Below, piece by piece: positions 1 to 10,748 of a DNA stretch of 64,000 nt. Position 1 is the first letter of the stretch; each line of letters starts with the position of its first letter. The position numbers and the translations under genes were made by a program. A model generated the notes under the pieces. The model searched no databases. It was not told the origin of the DNA and worked only from the letters and a program-made list of their open reading frames with translations. Source of the stretch: Azonexaceae bacterium (GTDB taxonomy: Bacteria; Pseudomonadota; Gammaproteobacteria; Burkholderiales; Rhodocyclaceae); NCBI GenBank assembly GCA_009469675.1, contig SSSZ01000043.1:1-64000 (forward strand), read 5' to 3'.

Positions 1-766
1 CCCGCACCGTGGGCAGGATGATTTCGCGCATCGCCTTGGCGTGGATTTCCGGCGTCACCACCGGGGCCGGGGAGTAGGCGCCCATGCCGCCGGTGTTGGG
101 GCCGGTGTCGCCGTCGAAGATGCGCTTGTGGTCCTGGCTGGAGGCCAGCGCCAGGACGTTCTTGCCATCGACCATGACGATGAAGCTGGCTTCCTCGCCG
201 TCGAGGAATTCTTCGATGACGACGCGGGCCCCGGCCTCGCCGAGTTGGTTGCCGGCCAGCATGTGATCCACCGCGGCGTGGGCTTCGGCCAGGGTCATGG
301 CGACGACGACGCCCTTGCCGGCGGCCAGGCCGTCGGCCTTGACGACGATGGGGGCGCCTTGCTGGTCGATGTAGGCGTGGGCGGCGGCGGCATCGGAGAA
401 GGTCGCGAAGGCGGCGGTCGGGATGCCGTGGCGGGCCATGAAGCGCTTGGCGAAATCCTTGGACGATTCGAGCTGGGCGGCTTCCTGGGTGGGGCCGAAG
501 ATCTTCAGGCCGCGGGCGCGGAAGACATCGACGACGCCGGCTGCCAAGGGCGCCTCGGGGCCGACCACAGTGAGGTGGATTTTTTCCCTTTCGGCAAAAT
601 CGGCCAGGGCCGCCGGATCGGTGATATTGACGTTCTGCAGCTCGTGCTCCCGGGCCGTGCCGGCGTTGCCGGGGGCGACGAAGACTTTCTGCAGGCCGGG
701 AGCCTGGGCGAGGCGCCAGGCAATGGCGTGCTCGCGGCCGCCGGAACCGATGACGAGGAGTTTCAT
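1..766 (-). CDS. purD: Phosphoribosylamine-glycine ligase, C-terminus outside window
   Basis: Reading leftward from an ATG at 766, the translation begins [17 protein letters not shown], the N-terminal glycine-rich motif of PurD (GAR synthetase). It continues through the ATP-grasp part, with [15 protein letters not shown] and [14 protein letters not shown] motifs and the substrate segment [19 protein letters not shown]. PurD joins glycine to phosphoribosylamine using ATP in de novo purine synthesis in the cytoplasm. About 255 of the usual 420-430 residues are present; the frame is open at the left edge, so the gene is cut by the window and not broken. purH lies 133 bp upstream on the same strand, so both probably share a transcript. 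Confidence 0.95.
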   Translation of the reverse strand, partial: MKLLVIGSGGREHAIAWRLAQAPGLQKVFVAPGNAGTAREHELQNVNITDPAALADFAEREKIHLTVVGPEAPLAAGVVDVFRARGLKIFGPTQEAAQLESSKDFAKRFMARHGIPTAAFATFSDAAAAHAYIDQQGAPIVVKADGLAAGKGVVVAMTLAEAHAAVDHMLAGNQLGEAGARVVIEEFLDGEEASFIVMVDGKNVLALASSQDHKRIFDGDTGPNTGGMGAYSPAPVVTPEIHAKAMREIILPTVR

Positions 767-899
767 GGGGCTGTTTCCTGGTTATTCCTTGGGCGCCATT
801 TCGTCGACCGGGCGCCCGTGACGCGAAGATGAGCCGCAGACGGTGCGATGAGCACGGCAGGGCGATGTCGACAAAGTCACGGGCGCGCCGGGAACGAAA

Positions 900-2504
<1,605 letters not shown>

Positions 2505-2510
2505 GGCGAG

Positions 2511-2744
2511 TTACAGAAGTTGATATTCGGTGAGCTTCTTGCGGAGCGTATTGCGGTTGATGCCGAGCATGTCGGCAGCCAGGGTCTGGTTGCCGCCGGC
2601 CTTGGCCAGAACGACTTCGAGCATCGGTTTTTCGACGCTCTTGATAACCATGTCATAGATCGCGGACGGTTTTTCTCCGTCCAGGTCGAGAAAATACTGC
2701 TCCAGCGCGCTGACGGCGCATTTACCCAAGTCATGTTGGCTCAT
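2511..2744 (-). CDS. fis: Fis-family nucleoid-associated DNA-binding protein
   Basis: The 77-residue protein ends with the Fis helix-turn-helix (GGNQTLAADMLGINRNTLRKKL), the part that bends DNA, and has the preceding dimerisation helices. The family acts as a global nucleoid and rRNA/virulence regulator and as a recombination enhancer. The ATG overlaps the dusB stop (ATGA), reproducing the dusB-fis operon known from enterobacteria, so translation is probably coupled. At 77 residues it is shorter than the 98-residue E. coli Fis, as is usual in Betaproteobacteria. Confidence 0.95.
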   Translation of the reverse strand: MSQHDLGKCAVSALEQYFLDLDGEKPSAIYDMVIKSVEKPMLEVVLAKAGGNQTLAADMLGINRNTLRKKLTEYQLL

Positions 2745-3763
2745 GCTGCCAACTCCTCCTTTATGGTGGTGATGTATTGCAGATGCTCGTGCTGTTCAGC
2801 CAGGCCGAAAAAGAAATCATTGACGGCCTGCCGCTGCAGCTCGATGCTCGGCAACTGGTTCATGTGATGGCGAAAGGCGGCTGAACCTACCAGACCCTTC
2901 GTGTACCAGGCGATATGCTTTCTGGCGACGCGAAAGCCGGTTTCCCGGCCGTAGAACTCGTATAAATCCTCCAGGTGGGCCTGGAGGATGGCGTGGATTT
3001 CGCCGACCCGGGCCGGCGGCAGATGCTCGCCGGTTTTGAGGTAGTGCTCGATCTCCCGGAAGAGCCAGGGCCGGCCCTGAGCGGCGCGGCCGATCATTAG
3101 GCCGTCGGCGCCGGTTACCGCGAGGACGTGCAGGGCCTTTTCCGGCGTCGTGATGTCGCCGTTGGCGATCACCGGAATCCTGACCAGGGCCTTGACGGCA
3201 GCGATGGTGTCGTATTCGGCGGCGCCGGTGTATTGCTGGCACCGGGTGCGGCCGTGGATGGCGACGGCCCGCACACCGGCACTTTCGGCCAGGCGGGCGA
3301 TGGCCGGGGCGTTGCGGTTGGCGAGATTCCAGCCGGTGCGGAACTTGAGCGTGACCGGGGTGTCGGGCACCGCCGCGACGACCGCGTCGAGGATGCGGCC
3401 CACCAGCGGCTCGTCCTGCATCAAGGCCGAGCCGGCCATGACATTGCAGACCTTCTTGGCCGGGCAGCCCATGTTGATGTCGATGATCTGGGCGCCGTTG
3501 TCGACGTTGTGCCGGGCCGCCTCCGCCATCATCCTGGGGTCGGCGCCGGCGATCTGGACCGAAATCGGTTCGACCTCGCCGTCGTGGTTGGCGCGGCGCA
3601 GGGTCTTGGCGCTGCCGTAGAGCAGCGAATTGGAGGTGACCATTTCCGAAACGGCCAGCCCGGCCCCCATCTTCTTGCACAACTGGCGGAAGGGGCGGTC
3701 GGTGACCCCGGCCATGGGCGCGACGAACAGGTTGTTGCGAAGCTTGAAACCGACGAAATCCAT
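2741..3763 (-). CDS. dusB: tRNA-dihydrouridine synthase B
   Basis: The 340-residue protein starts MDFVGFKLRNNLFVAPMAGV. It shows the FMN-binding TIM-barrel signatures of Dus enzymes: the conserved MVTSNSLLYG region, INMGCPAKKVCN with the catalytic Cys, HGRTRCQQYTG, and IANGDI followed by GADGLMIGRAAQG. It reduces uridines in tRNA D-loops using NADPH. It is the first gene of the dusB-fis unit; a hairpin candidate that could end the upstream transcript lies at 3,828-3,892. Confidence 0.97.
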   Translation of the reverse strand: MDFVGFKLRNNLFVAPMAGVTDRPFRQLCKKMGAGLAVSEMVTSNSLLYGSAKTLRRANHDGEVEPISVQIAGADPRMMAEAARHNVDNGAQIIDINMGCPAKKVCNVMAGSALMQDEPLVGRILDAVVAAVPDTPVTLKFRTGWNLANRNAPAIARLAESAGVRAVAIHGRTRCQQYTGAAEYDTIAAVKALVRIPVIANGDITTPEKALHVLAVTGADGLMIGRAAQGRPWLFREIEHYLKTGEHLPPARVGEIHAILQAHLEDLYEFYGRETGFRVARKHIAWYTKGLVGSAAFRHHMNQLPSIELQRQAVNDFFFGLAEQHEHLQYITTIKEELAA

Positions 3764-3827
3764 GGACGTGCAGGGGCGGGGGAGTGAAGCAGGCGGGGAA
3801 AGGACTGATTTTACCTGAGGCGGCGCT

Positions 3828-3892
3828 TAAAAAATAGTCAGAGACCCGGGTTCCGGCGCGGCTCCCGGCCCATCCGGGGGACGGCCGGAACC
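3828..3892 (-). terminator. Hairpin with T-run upstream of dusB
   Basis: On the minus strand a 9-bp perfect stem GGTTCCGGC/GCCGGAACC (3,884-3,892 with 3,849-3,857) is followed after about 14 nt by a run of six T. It lies just after the stop of the 136-residue gene at 3,896 and could terminate it before dusB. The distance between stem and T-run is larger than in a textbook terminator. Confidence 0.4.
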
Positions 3893-3895
3893 AGT

Positions 3896-4306
3896 TCAGT
3901 TGGCGGCGAAGCTCAACTGCTCGCCATTTTCGCGGTAGGCCAGGAGGTGGCTGACGCTGCCGCCCTGGATCGACTTGACCATCAGTTCGAGGGCGGCCTG
4001 GGTTTCGTCGTCCCCCGGTTCGCGCCCGCCCAGGCCGCCGAGGCAGCCGGCGAAAACGAGATCCCAGGCTTGCCCGGTGTGGCGCGATTCGGCCACCAGT
4101 TGGGCGAGGCTGTCGATTTCGTCGCAGCGCTTGTCGACGAACATCACCGGCGCCAGCGCTCCGCCGCGGCCGGCCTTGAACCGTTCGATGTCGGCGGGGG
4201 TGGCGTCTTCCGGCAATTCGGCCCGGGCGAAGACGAAGAGCAGGCGCTGGGGTTCGGGCTGCTGTCGGGCGGCGCGCAAAAGCTGGTCGAAGCTGGAGAT
4301 ATTCAT
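3896..4306 (-). CDS. Conserved hypothetical protein, 136 residues
   Basis: The ATG at 4,306 was preferred to an upstream GTG at 4,348 because the conserved-looking protein begins MNISSFDQLLRAARQQPEPQ and an AGGA-like ribosome site precedes it. The soluble protein has the recurring segment QRLLFVFARAELP and no membrane helix or signal peptide. As I recall, similar short proteins in Betaproteobacteria are sometimes labelled ribonucleotide reductase subunit alpha, but nothing here resembles a reductase barrel or radical site, so I leave the function open. It stands alone between dusB and menA. Confidence 0.7.
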   Translation of the reverse strand: MNISSFDQLLRAARQQPEPQRLLFVFARAELPEDATPADIERFKAGRGGALAPVMFVDKRCDEIDSLAQLVAESRHTGQAWDLVFAGCLGGLGGREPGDDETQAALELMVKSIQGGSVSHLLAYRENGEQLSFAAN

Positions 4307-4406
4307 GGCGAGTCCTATCGGGCGGCGGTGGGGCAGGCAGGATGCCACAATTACCCCGGTGCCGCTTTGATCTGGCTAAGAAGCGGCGACAAAAGCCGCC
4401 GCCGGG

Positions 4407-5312
4407 TCAAAGTACGAAGGCACCGGCCAGCAGGAGGGCAAAGCCGAGTTGCAGCCCGGCCGTTGCCGCCAGGATGGCGTTGAACACCGGCCCGGGGGCT
4501 TCGCGATGAAATCGGCGGACCAGCCTGAGCGCCGGGGGGAGCGCCAGAAACGGCAGGGCGGCCCGCCAGCCGAGGCCGGGGGCGAGGGCGGCGAGGCCGG
4601 CGAAGGGCAGCAGCATTTCGCCGGCGTAGAGCCGCCGCGTCGCCGGCCTGCCCCAGAGCACGGCCAAGGTGTTCTTGCCGCTCCGGGCGTCGCCGTCGAG
4701 GTCGCGATAGTTGTTCACGGTGATGACGGCGGCGGCGTGGACGCCGACCAGGGCGGCGGCCAGCAGGGCCGTCGGCGTAAGCGTCAGGGTCTGCAGGTAG
4801 TAGCTGCCTCCCACGGCGACGAGGCCGAAAAAGATCCAGACGAAGATTTCGCCCAGGGGGCGATAGGCGATGGGAGCCGGGCCGCCGGTATAGGCCCAGC
4901 CTGCGGCCAGGGAGGCCAGGCCGATGGCGACGATGGGCCAGCCGCCGTGCCAGGCGAGGTAGACGCCGCAGGCGAAGGCCAGGGCGAAGGCCAGCCAGGC
5001 ACCGGTCTCGACCTGGCCGGGAGAAAGCCAGCCCTGGGCGGTGGCGCGGGGGGGGCCGAGGCGGTCGGGGGTGTCGGTGCCGCGCCGGTAATCCCCGACG
5101 TCGTTGAAGAGGTTGGTGCCGATCTGGATGAGGGCCGCCGCGGCGATGGCCGCCAGCAGGGGCGCCCAGAGCAGTCCCCCGTGGTCGTGCCAGGCGACGG
5201 CGGTGCCGACGACGACGGGAGAAAGCGAAACGCTCAGGGTTTTCGGCCGCAGCGCCAGGAACCAGGCGGTGAGGCGCGGCGGAAGCGCCGGGGCGGCGCC
5301 GTCGTGCGGCAT
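4407..5312 (-). CDS. menA: 1,4-dihydroxy-2-naphthoate prenyltransferase, UbiA superfamily
   Basis: The 301-residue membrane protein has the two Asp-rich motifs of the UbiA superfamily: NLFNDVGDYRRGTDTPDRLG near residue 70 and NNYRDLDGDARSGKNTLAV near residue 195. Between and after them are about eight hydrophobic helices. The GTDTPDRLGP spacing fits MenA, which attaches the polyprenyl tail of menaquinone, better than UbiA. The start is the ATG at 5,312; a GTG at 5,324 would overlap the ubiH stop as GTGA and is a real alternative. No other men genes are visible, so the substrate is inferred from family resemblance. Confidence 0.8.
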   Translation of the reverse strand: MPHDGAAPALPPRLTAWFLALRPKTLSVSLSPVVVGTAVAWHDHGGLLWAPLLAAIAAAALIQIGTNLFNDVGDYRRGTDTPDRLGPPRATAQGWLSPGQVETGAWLAFALAFACGVYLAWHGGWPIVAIGLASLAAGWAYTGGPAPIAYRPLGEIFVWIFFGLVAVGGSYYLQTLTLTPTALLAAALVGVHAAAVITVNNYRDLDGDARSGKNTLAVLWGRPATRRLYAGEMLLPFAGLAALAPGLGWRAALPFLALPPALRLVRRFHREAPGPVFNAILAATAGLQLGFALLLAGAFVL

Positions 5313-5320
5313 GCCGGAAC

Positions 5321-6481
5321 TCACGGCCACGCCCGGGCGCCCCAGATCATGCGCTTGGCGACGAAGCGGCGGGCCGGCGGAAAGAGGTCGAGGGCGAGCA
5401 AACCCAGGCCCCGGGCCAACTTGAGGGGGCCGAAGTCGTTGGAAAAGGCGCGCACGATGCCGTCGGTGAACCAGGCGCCGCCCTGGCGGTCGAGGCGGCG
5501 GCCGCTCGCGTAGCGGACCAGGCTGGCCGGGGTGGCCCCGTGCTGGAGCAGGGTTTCGGCCAGTTGCCAGGCGTCGCGCAGGCCGAGGTTGAACCCCTGG
5601 CCGGAAACCGGGTGCAGCGTCTGGGCGGCGTTGCCGATCCAGGCCTCGCGCTCCTTGACGCACTGTCGGCGCAGCCGCCGGGCGAGGGGGAAGCGGTGGC
5701 GCGGGCCGGGTTTGGCGAAACCCAGGCGGCGGCCGAACTGATCCTGCAAGGCGGCGGCAAAGGCGTCGTCGTCGAGGGCCATGACGGCATCGGCCTTGGC
5801 CGGCGGCAAGGTGAATACCACCGAGTATTCCTGGCCCAGGGGCAAGAGGGCCAGGGGGCCGTCGGGCGTGAAGCGTTCCCAGGCGCGCCGGCCGTGGCCC
5901 GGGGTGGGGGTCACTTCGCAAACGACGGCGTGTTGCTGGTAGTCGCTCACCGTGACGTCGGAATCGTCGCCGGGAGTGCCCTCGGCATGAACCAGAAGGC
6001 GGGTGCGGACGGTCAGCCGCCGGTCGTCCTGGCCGAGGGTGACGTCGAGGTGATCGTCGCCGGGTTCGATGGCCACGATCCTGCTGCCGCCGAGCAGGGC
6101 GCCGGCGGGCAGGCGGGCGGCCAAGGCGGCGGCGAGGTCGCGGTAGCGGACGACGTAGCCCAGCGCCGGCAGGCCGTGGTCGGCCCGGTCGATGACGGTG
6201 CGGCCGAAGCCGCCGCGCTGGGAGACGTGGATGGTTTCAATGGGCGTGGCGGCCCGGGCGGGCCAGGCGTCGATCTGCTCCAGGAGTTCCCGGGCGCCGT
6301 GGGACAGCGCCAGGGCGCGGGGGTCGGTCGACGGCGCCTCGGCGGGCCGGCGGTCCGCCACGAGGGCGGCCAGGCCGCCGGCGGTGAGCGCCAGCTGCAG
6401 CGTCATGCCGACCGGGCCGGCGCCGACGATCAATACGTCGGTTTCGACCGGCGTCGGCGGTGAACATTGGGGTTCAGTCAT
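5321..6481 (-). CDS. ubiH: UbiH/Coq6-family FAD monooxygenase of ubiquinone synthesis
   Basis: The 386-residue flavoprotein has an N-terminal dinucleotide fold (DVLIVGAGPVGM, about residues 15-26), a central substrate sheet, and the FAD/ribityl motif GNAAQTLHPVSGQGFNLGLRDA near residue 290. This architecture belongs to the UbiH/UbiF/VisC hydroxylases of the ubiquinone ring. Which ring position it hydroxylates cannot be read from sequence. Its start overlaps the pepP stop by 8 bp (ATGACTGA), and pepP-ubiH is a common pair in proteobacteria. Confidence 0.88.
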   Translation of the reverse strand: MTEPQCSPPTPVETDVLIVGAGPVGMTLQLALTAGGLAALVADRRPAEAPSTDPRALALSHGARELLEQIDAWPARAATPIETIHVSQRGGFGRTVIDRADHGLPALGYVVRYRDLAAALAARLPAGALLGGSRIVAIEPGDDHLDVTLGQDDRRLTVRTRLLVHAEGTPGDDSDVTVSDYQQHAVVCEVTPTPGHGRRAWERFTPDGPLALLPLGQEYSVVFTLPPAKADAVMALDDDAFAAALQDQFGRRLGFAKPGPRHRFPLARRLRRQCVKEREAWIGNAAQTLHPVSGQGFNLGLRDAWQLAETLLQHGATPASLVRYASGRRLDRQGGAWFTDGIVRAFSNDFGPLKLARGLGLLALDLFPPARRFVAKRMIWGARAWP

Positions 6482-7772
6482 GGCGCATGACTTCCTCGAT
6501 TTCGGCCACCGTCTTGGGGGCGGTGGTGTAGACCTCGCAACCGGTCGCGGTGACCAGGACGTCGTCTTCGATGCGGATGCCGATGCCGGCCAAGGCCGGA
6601 GGGATGTCGGCGGCGGGGCGGATGTAGAGGCCGGGTTCGACGGTCAGGGCCATGCCGGGAACCAGGGGCGCCCAATCGTCGCCGACCTTGTAGTCGCCGG
6701 CATCGTGCACGTCGAGCCCGAGCCAGTGGCCGGTGCGGTGCATGTAGAAGCGCTTGTAGGCTTCCTGCTCGATCAGGTTGTCCACGTCGCCGGCGAGGAG
6801 CTTGAGATCGACCAGGCCGCGGGTCAGCACGCCGAGGGCCGCCGTATGGGCTTCCATGAAGTGGCGGCCCGGGGCGATGGCGGCGAAGGCCGCGGCCTGG
6901 GCGGCCAGTACGATTTCGTACACTTCCCGCTGGGCGGCGCTGAAACGGCCATTGACGGGAAAGCTGCGGGTGATGTCGGCCGCGTAGCCGGCAAGCTCGC
7001 AGCCGGCGTCGATGAGAACCAGGGTGTTGTCCGCCAGCAGCTTGTTGTTGCTCACGTAATGGAGGACGCAGGCGTTGGCGCCGCCGGCGACGATGGGTGT
7101 GTAGGCGTGGGCGTCGGCGCCGCGCTTCCTGAACTCGTAGGTCAGCTCGGCTTCGAGTTCGTATTCCGCCAGCCCCGGGCGGCAGGCCCGCATGGCGCGG
7201 GCGTGGCCGGCGCTGGCGATGTCGGCGCTGCGGCGCAGGAGGCCGGCCTCGGCGCCATCCTTGATAAGGCGCATGGCGTCGAGTTCGGCCCGCAGGTCGT
7301 GGATCGCCCGGGGCGCCCGTTTGCCGGCCCGGGACTGGGCGCGCACGGCGTTGAGCGCCTTGGCGATGCGGGCGTCCCAGGCGGCGTCGTGGCCCACCGA
7401 GTGCCAGAGGGCGGGACGGTCGGCGAGGAGATCGGGCAGCCGCTTGTCGAACTGGTCGATGGGGTAGGCGGCGTCGAAGCCGAAGGCGGCCTTGGCGGCC
7501 TTGGGGCCGTAGCGGAATCCGTCCCAGATTTCCATCGTCTCGTTTTTTTCCCGGCAGAAGAGGATCGACCTGGGAGCCTTCCCCCCGACCAGGACAAGGA
7601 CGGCTTCGGGTTCGGGAAAACCGGCGAGGTACCAGAAATAGCTGTCGAAACGGTAGGGATGGTGGGCGTCCCGGTTGCGGATGACCTCGGGCGCCGTCGG
7701 CACGATGGCGATGCCGTCACCGATGGTCTGCAGAAGGCGCTTGCGGCGGGCGAGGAAGTGGGCGTGGGTCAT
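6474..7772 (-). CDS. pepP: Xaa-Pro aminopeptidase (M24 family)
   Basis: The protein has an N-terminal creatinase-like domain and a C-terminal pita-bread M24 domain with all dinuclear metal ligands visible: LIDAGCELAGYAADITRSF (two Asp), HRTGHWLGLDVHD (His), TVEPGLYIR (Glu) and GIRIEDDVLV (Glu). It removes N-terminal residues before proline. The ATG at 7,772 (MTHAHFLARRKRLLQ) gives 432 residues, near the E. coli length; an in-frame upstream start would add 16 unrelated residues. It is the first gene of pepP-ubiH-menA. Confidence 0.95.
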   Translation of the reverse strand: MTHAHFLARRKRLLQTIGDGIAIVPTAPEVIRNRDAHHPYRFDSYFWYLAGFPEPEAVLVLVGGKAPRSILFCREKNETMEIWDGFRYGPKAAKAAFGFDAAYPIDQFDKRLPDLLADRPALWHSVGHDAAWDARIAKALNAVRAQSRAGKRAPRAIHDLRAELDAMRLIKDGAEAGLLRRSADIASAGHARAMRACRPGLAEYELEAELTYEFRKRGADAHAYTPIVAGGANACVLHYVSNNKLLADNTLVLIDAGCELAGYAADITRSFPVNGRFSAAQREVYEIVLAAQAAAFAAIAPGRHFMEAHTAALGVLTRGLVDLKLLAGDVDNLIEQEAYKRFYMHRTGHWLGLDVHDAGDYKVGDDWAPLVPGMALTVEPGLYIRPAADIPPALAGIGIRIEDDVLVTATGCEVYTTAPKTVAEIEEVMRHD

Positions 7773-7814
7773 GTTGTAAATGGTCGCAATCGGAATGCAA
7801 TCGACAAATACGGA

Positions 7815-7832
7815 CGTCAACGGACGTTGACG
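7815..7832. promoter_or_regulatory. Perfect palindrome with divergent TTGACG
   Basis: CGTCAACG-GA-CGTTGACG is a perfect 8-bp inverted repeat with a 2-bp spacer, 43 bp upstream of pepP. Each arm contains a TTGACG reading outward, so a dimeric regulator bound here would cover a possible -35 box in both directions. No regulator can be named. Confidence 0.45.
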
Positions 7833-7855
7833 GAAAGTGTAGGCTTACCTACCAT
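7827..7855 (+). promoter_or_regulatory. Candidate promoter toward the 7,862 hairpin RNA
   Basis: TTGACG at 7,827-7,832 is followed after exactly 17 bp by TACCAT at 7,850-7,855. Five of six and four of six bases match the sigma-70 consensus. It points rightward, where there is no plus-strand gene, only the hairpin at 7,869-7,917. Confidence 0.35.
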
Positions 7856-7861
7856 TGGGTC

Positions 7862-7919
7862 AACACGGCCCCTCTCGGTGACTCCGCTTCGGCGGGGAAG
7901 CTGCTGAGGGGTTTTTTAT
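7862..7919 (+). ncRNA. Candidate short RNA ending in a rho-independent terminator
   Basis: Downstream of the candidate promoter the plus strand forms CCCCTC (7,869-7,874) paired with GAGGGG (7,906-7,911), enclosing a second hairpin CCGC-TTCG-GCGG, and ends in six T (7,912-7,917). This is a convincing terminator on the strand opposite to both neighbours, so it cannot end pepP or the Abi_2 gene. Either a roughly 57-nt RNA is made here, or the hairpin blocks antisense transcription into the Abi_2 gene. No known RNA family is recognised. Confidence 0.35.
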
Positions 7920-7934
7920 TGCCCTGGTTCCAGC

Positions 7935-9649
<1,715 letters not shown>

Positions 9650-10663
9650 TCAGAAGGTGTAACCGACTTCTTCGCTTCTGCCTTCGAGGGTGTCGAGGAG
9701 GCTCAGGAAGGGCTTGAGGGCGAGGTAGCGTTCGCTCACCTTGCGGGCGTAGGCGAGGAAGCGGGGCAGGTCGGCGATGTAGCGTTCCTTGCCGTCGCGG
9801 TACTTTAGGCGGCAGAAGATGCCGAGCACCTTCAGGTGGCGTTGCAGGCCCATCAGTTCGTAGTCCCGCCAGAACTCGCCGAAATCGGCCCGCACCGGCA
9901 GACCGGCGGCGCGGGCCTTTTCCCAGTAGCGGACGACCCAGTCGATTTCCTGCTCTTCTTCCCAGGAGATGAAGGCATCGCGGAAGAGCGAAACGACGTC
10001 ATAGGCGATGGGGCCATAGACGGCGTCCTGAAAATCGATGACGCCGGGGGTGAGGCTGGCTTCGCTTTCGACCACCATCAGGTTGCGAGGCATGAAGTCC
10101 CGGTGCACGAAAACCTTGGGCTGGGCCAGGGCGGCGTCGATGAGAAAGCGGAAGGTGGTTTCGACGATGGCGGTTTCGTCGTCGCTGAGGCTGCGGCCGA
10201 GGTGGCGGCCGACGAACCATTCGGGAAAGAGATCGAGTTCCCGGCGCAGCAGCGCCCGGTCGTAGGGCGGCAGGACGCCGGGCCGGGAGGCCAGTTGCCA
10301 TTTGACGAGAACGTCGAGGAGCGGACGCATCAGGGTGTCGGCCAGGCCGGGTTCGGCCTGGAACGCCTCGAGGTAGCCGACGCGGCCGAGGTCGGTGAGG
10401 AGCAGGAGACCCTGGTCGAGATCCTGGTCGAGGACCCGCGGGGCGACCAGGCCGGCGTCGGCGAGCAAGCCGGCGACCTTGACGAAGGGGCGGCAGTCTT
10501 CCCGGTCGGGCGGGGCGTCCATCAGGATGGCCGTGGACCCGTCCGCGAAGCCCAGGCGGAAATAGCGGCGGAAGCTGGCATCGGCCGAGGCCGGCGTGAT
10601 GCGCACGGATTGGCCGGGAAAACGGGCGGAAACCCAATTGTTAACGAGTTGGTCGCGTGGCAT
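9650..10663 (-). CDS. amgK: N-acetylmuramate/N-acetylglucosamine kinase, APH family
   Basis: The 337-residue protein is an aminoglycoside-phosphotransferase-fold kinase with the catalytic loop VHRDFMPRNLMV and the metal-binding GVIDFQDAVYGPIAYD. The N-terminal SADASFRRYFRL is the usual AmgK start region. With murU 36 bp downstream it should phosphorylate the anomeric carbon of recycled MurNAc and GlcNAc. It is divergent from lptD, the conserved arrangement in many proteobacteria. Confidence 0.9.
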   Translation of the reverse strand: MPRDQLVNNWVSARFPGQSVRITPASADASFRRYFRLGFADGSTAILMDAPPDREDCRPFVKVAGLLADAGLVAPRVLDQDLDQGLLLLTDLGRVGYLEAFQAEPGLADTLMRPLLDVLVKWQLASRPGVLPPYDRALLRRELDLFPEWFVGRHLGRSLSDDETAIVETTFRFLIDAALAQPKVFVHRDFMPRNLMVVESEASLTPGVIDFQDAVYGPIAYDVVSLFRDAFISWEEEQEIDWVVRYWEKARAAGLPVRADFGEFWRDYELMGLQRHLKVLGIFCRLKYRDGKERYIADLPRFLAYARKVSERYLALKPFLSLLDTLEGRSEEVGYTF

Positions 10664-10748
10664 CTGGCGGGGAGGGGTTCGTTGTAAAATGCCGGGATTT
10701 TAACATTTGCGCCCGCTTTCCCCCGGGGCCGTCAATCCGCTTCCCTCC

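Noticed and set aside
3896..4306. Ribonucleotide reductase subunit alpha label
   Set aside because: The protein is 136 residues with no reductase motifs; the recalled database name has no support in the sequence.
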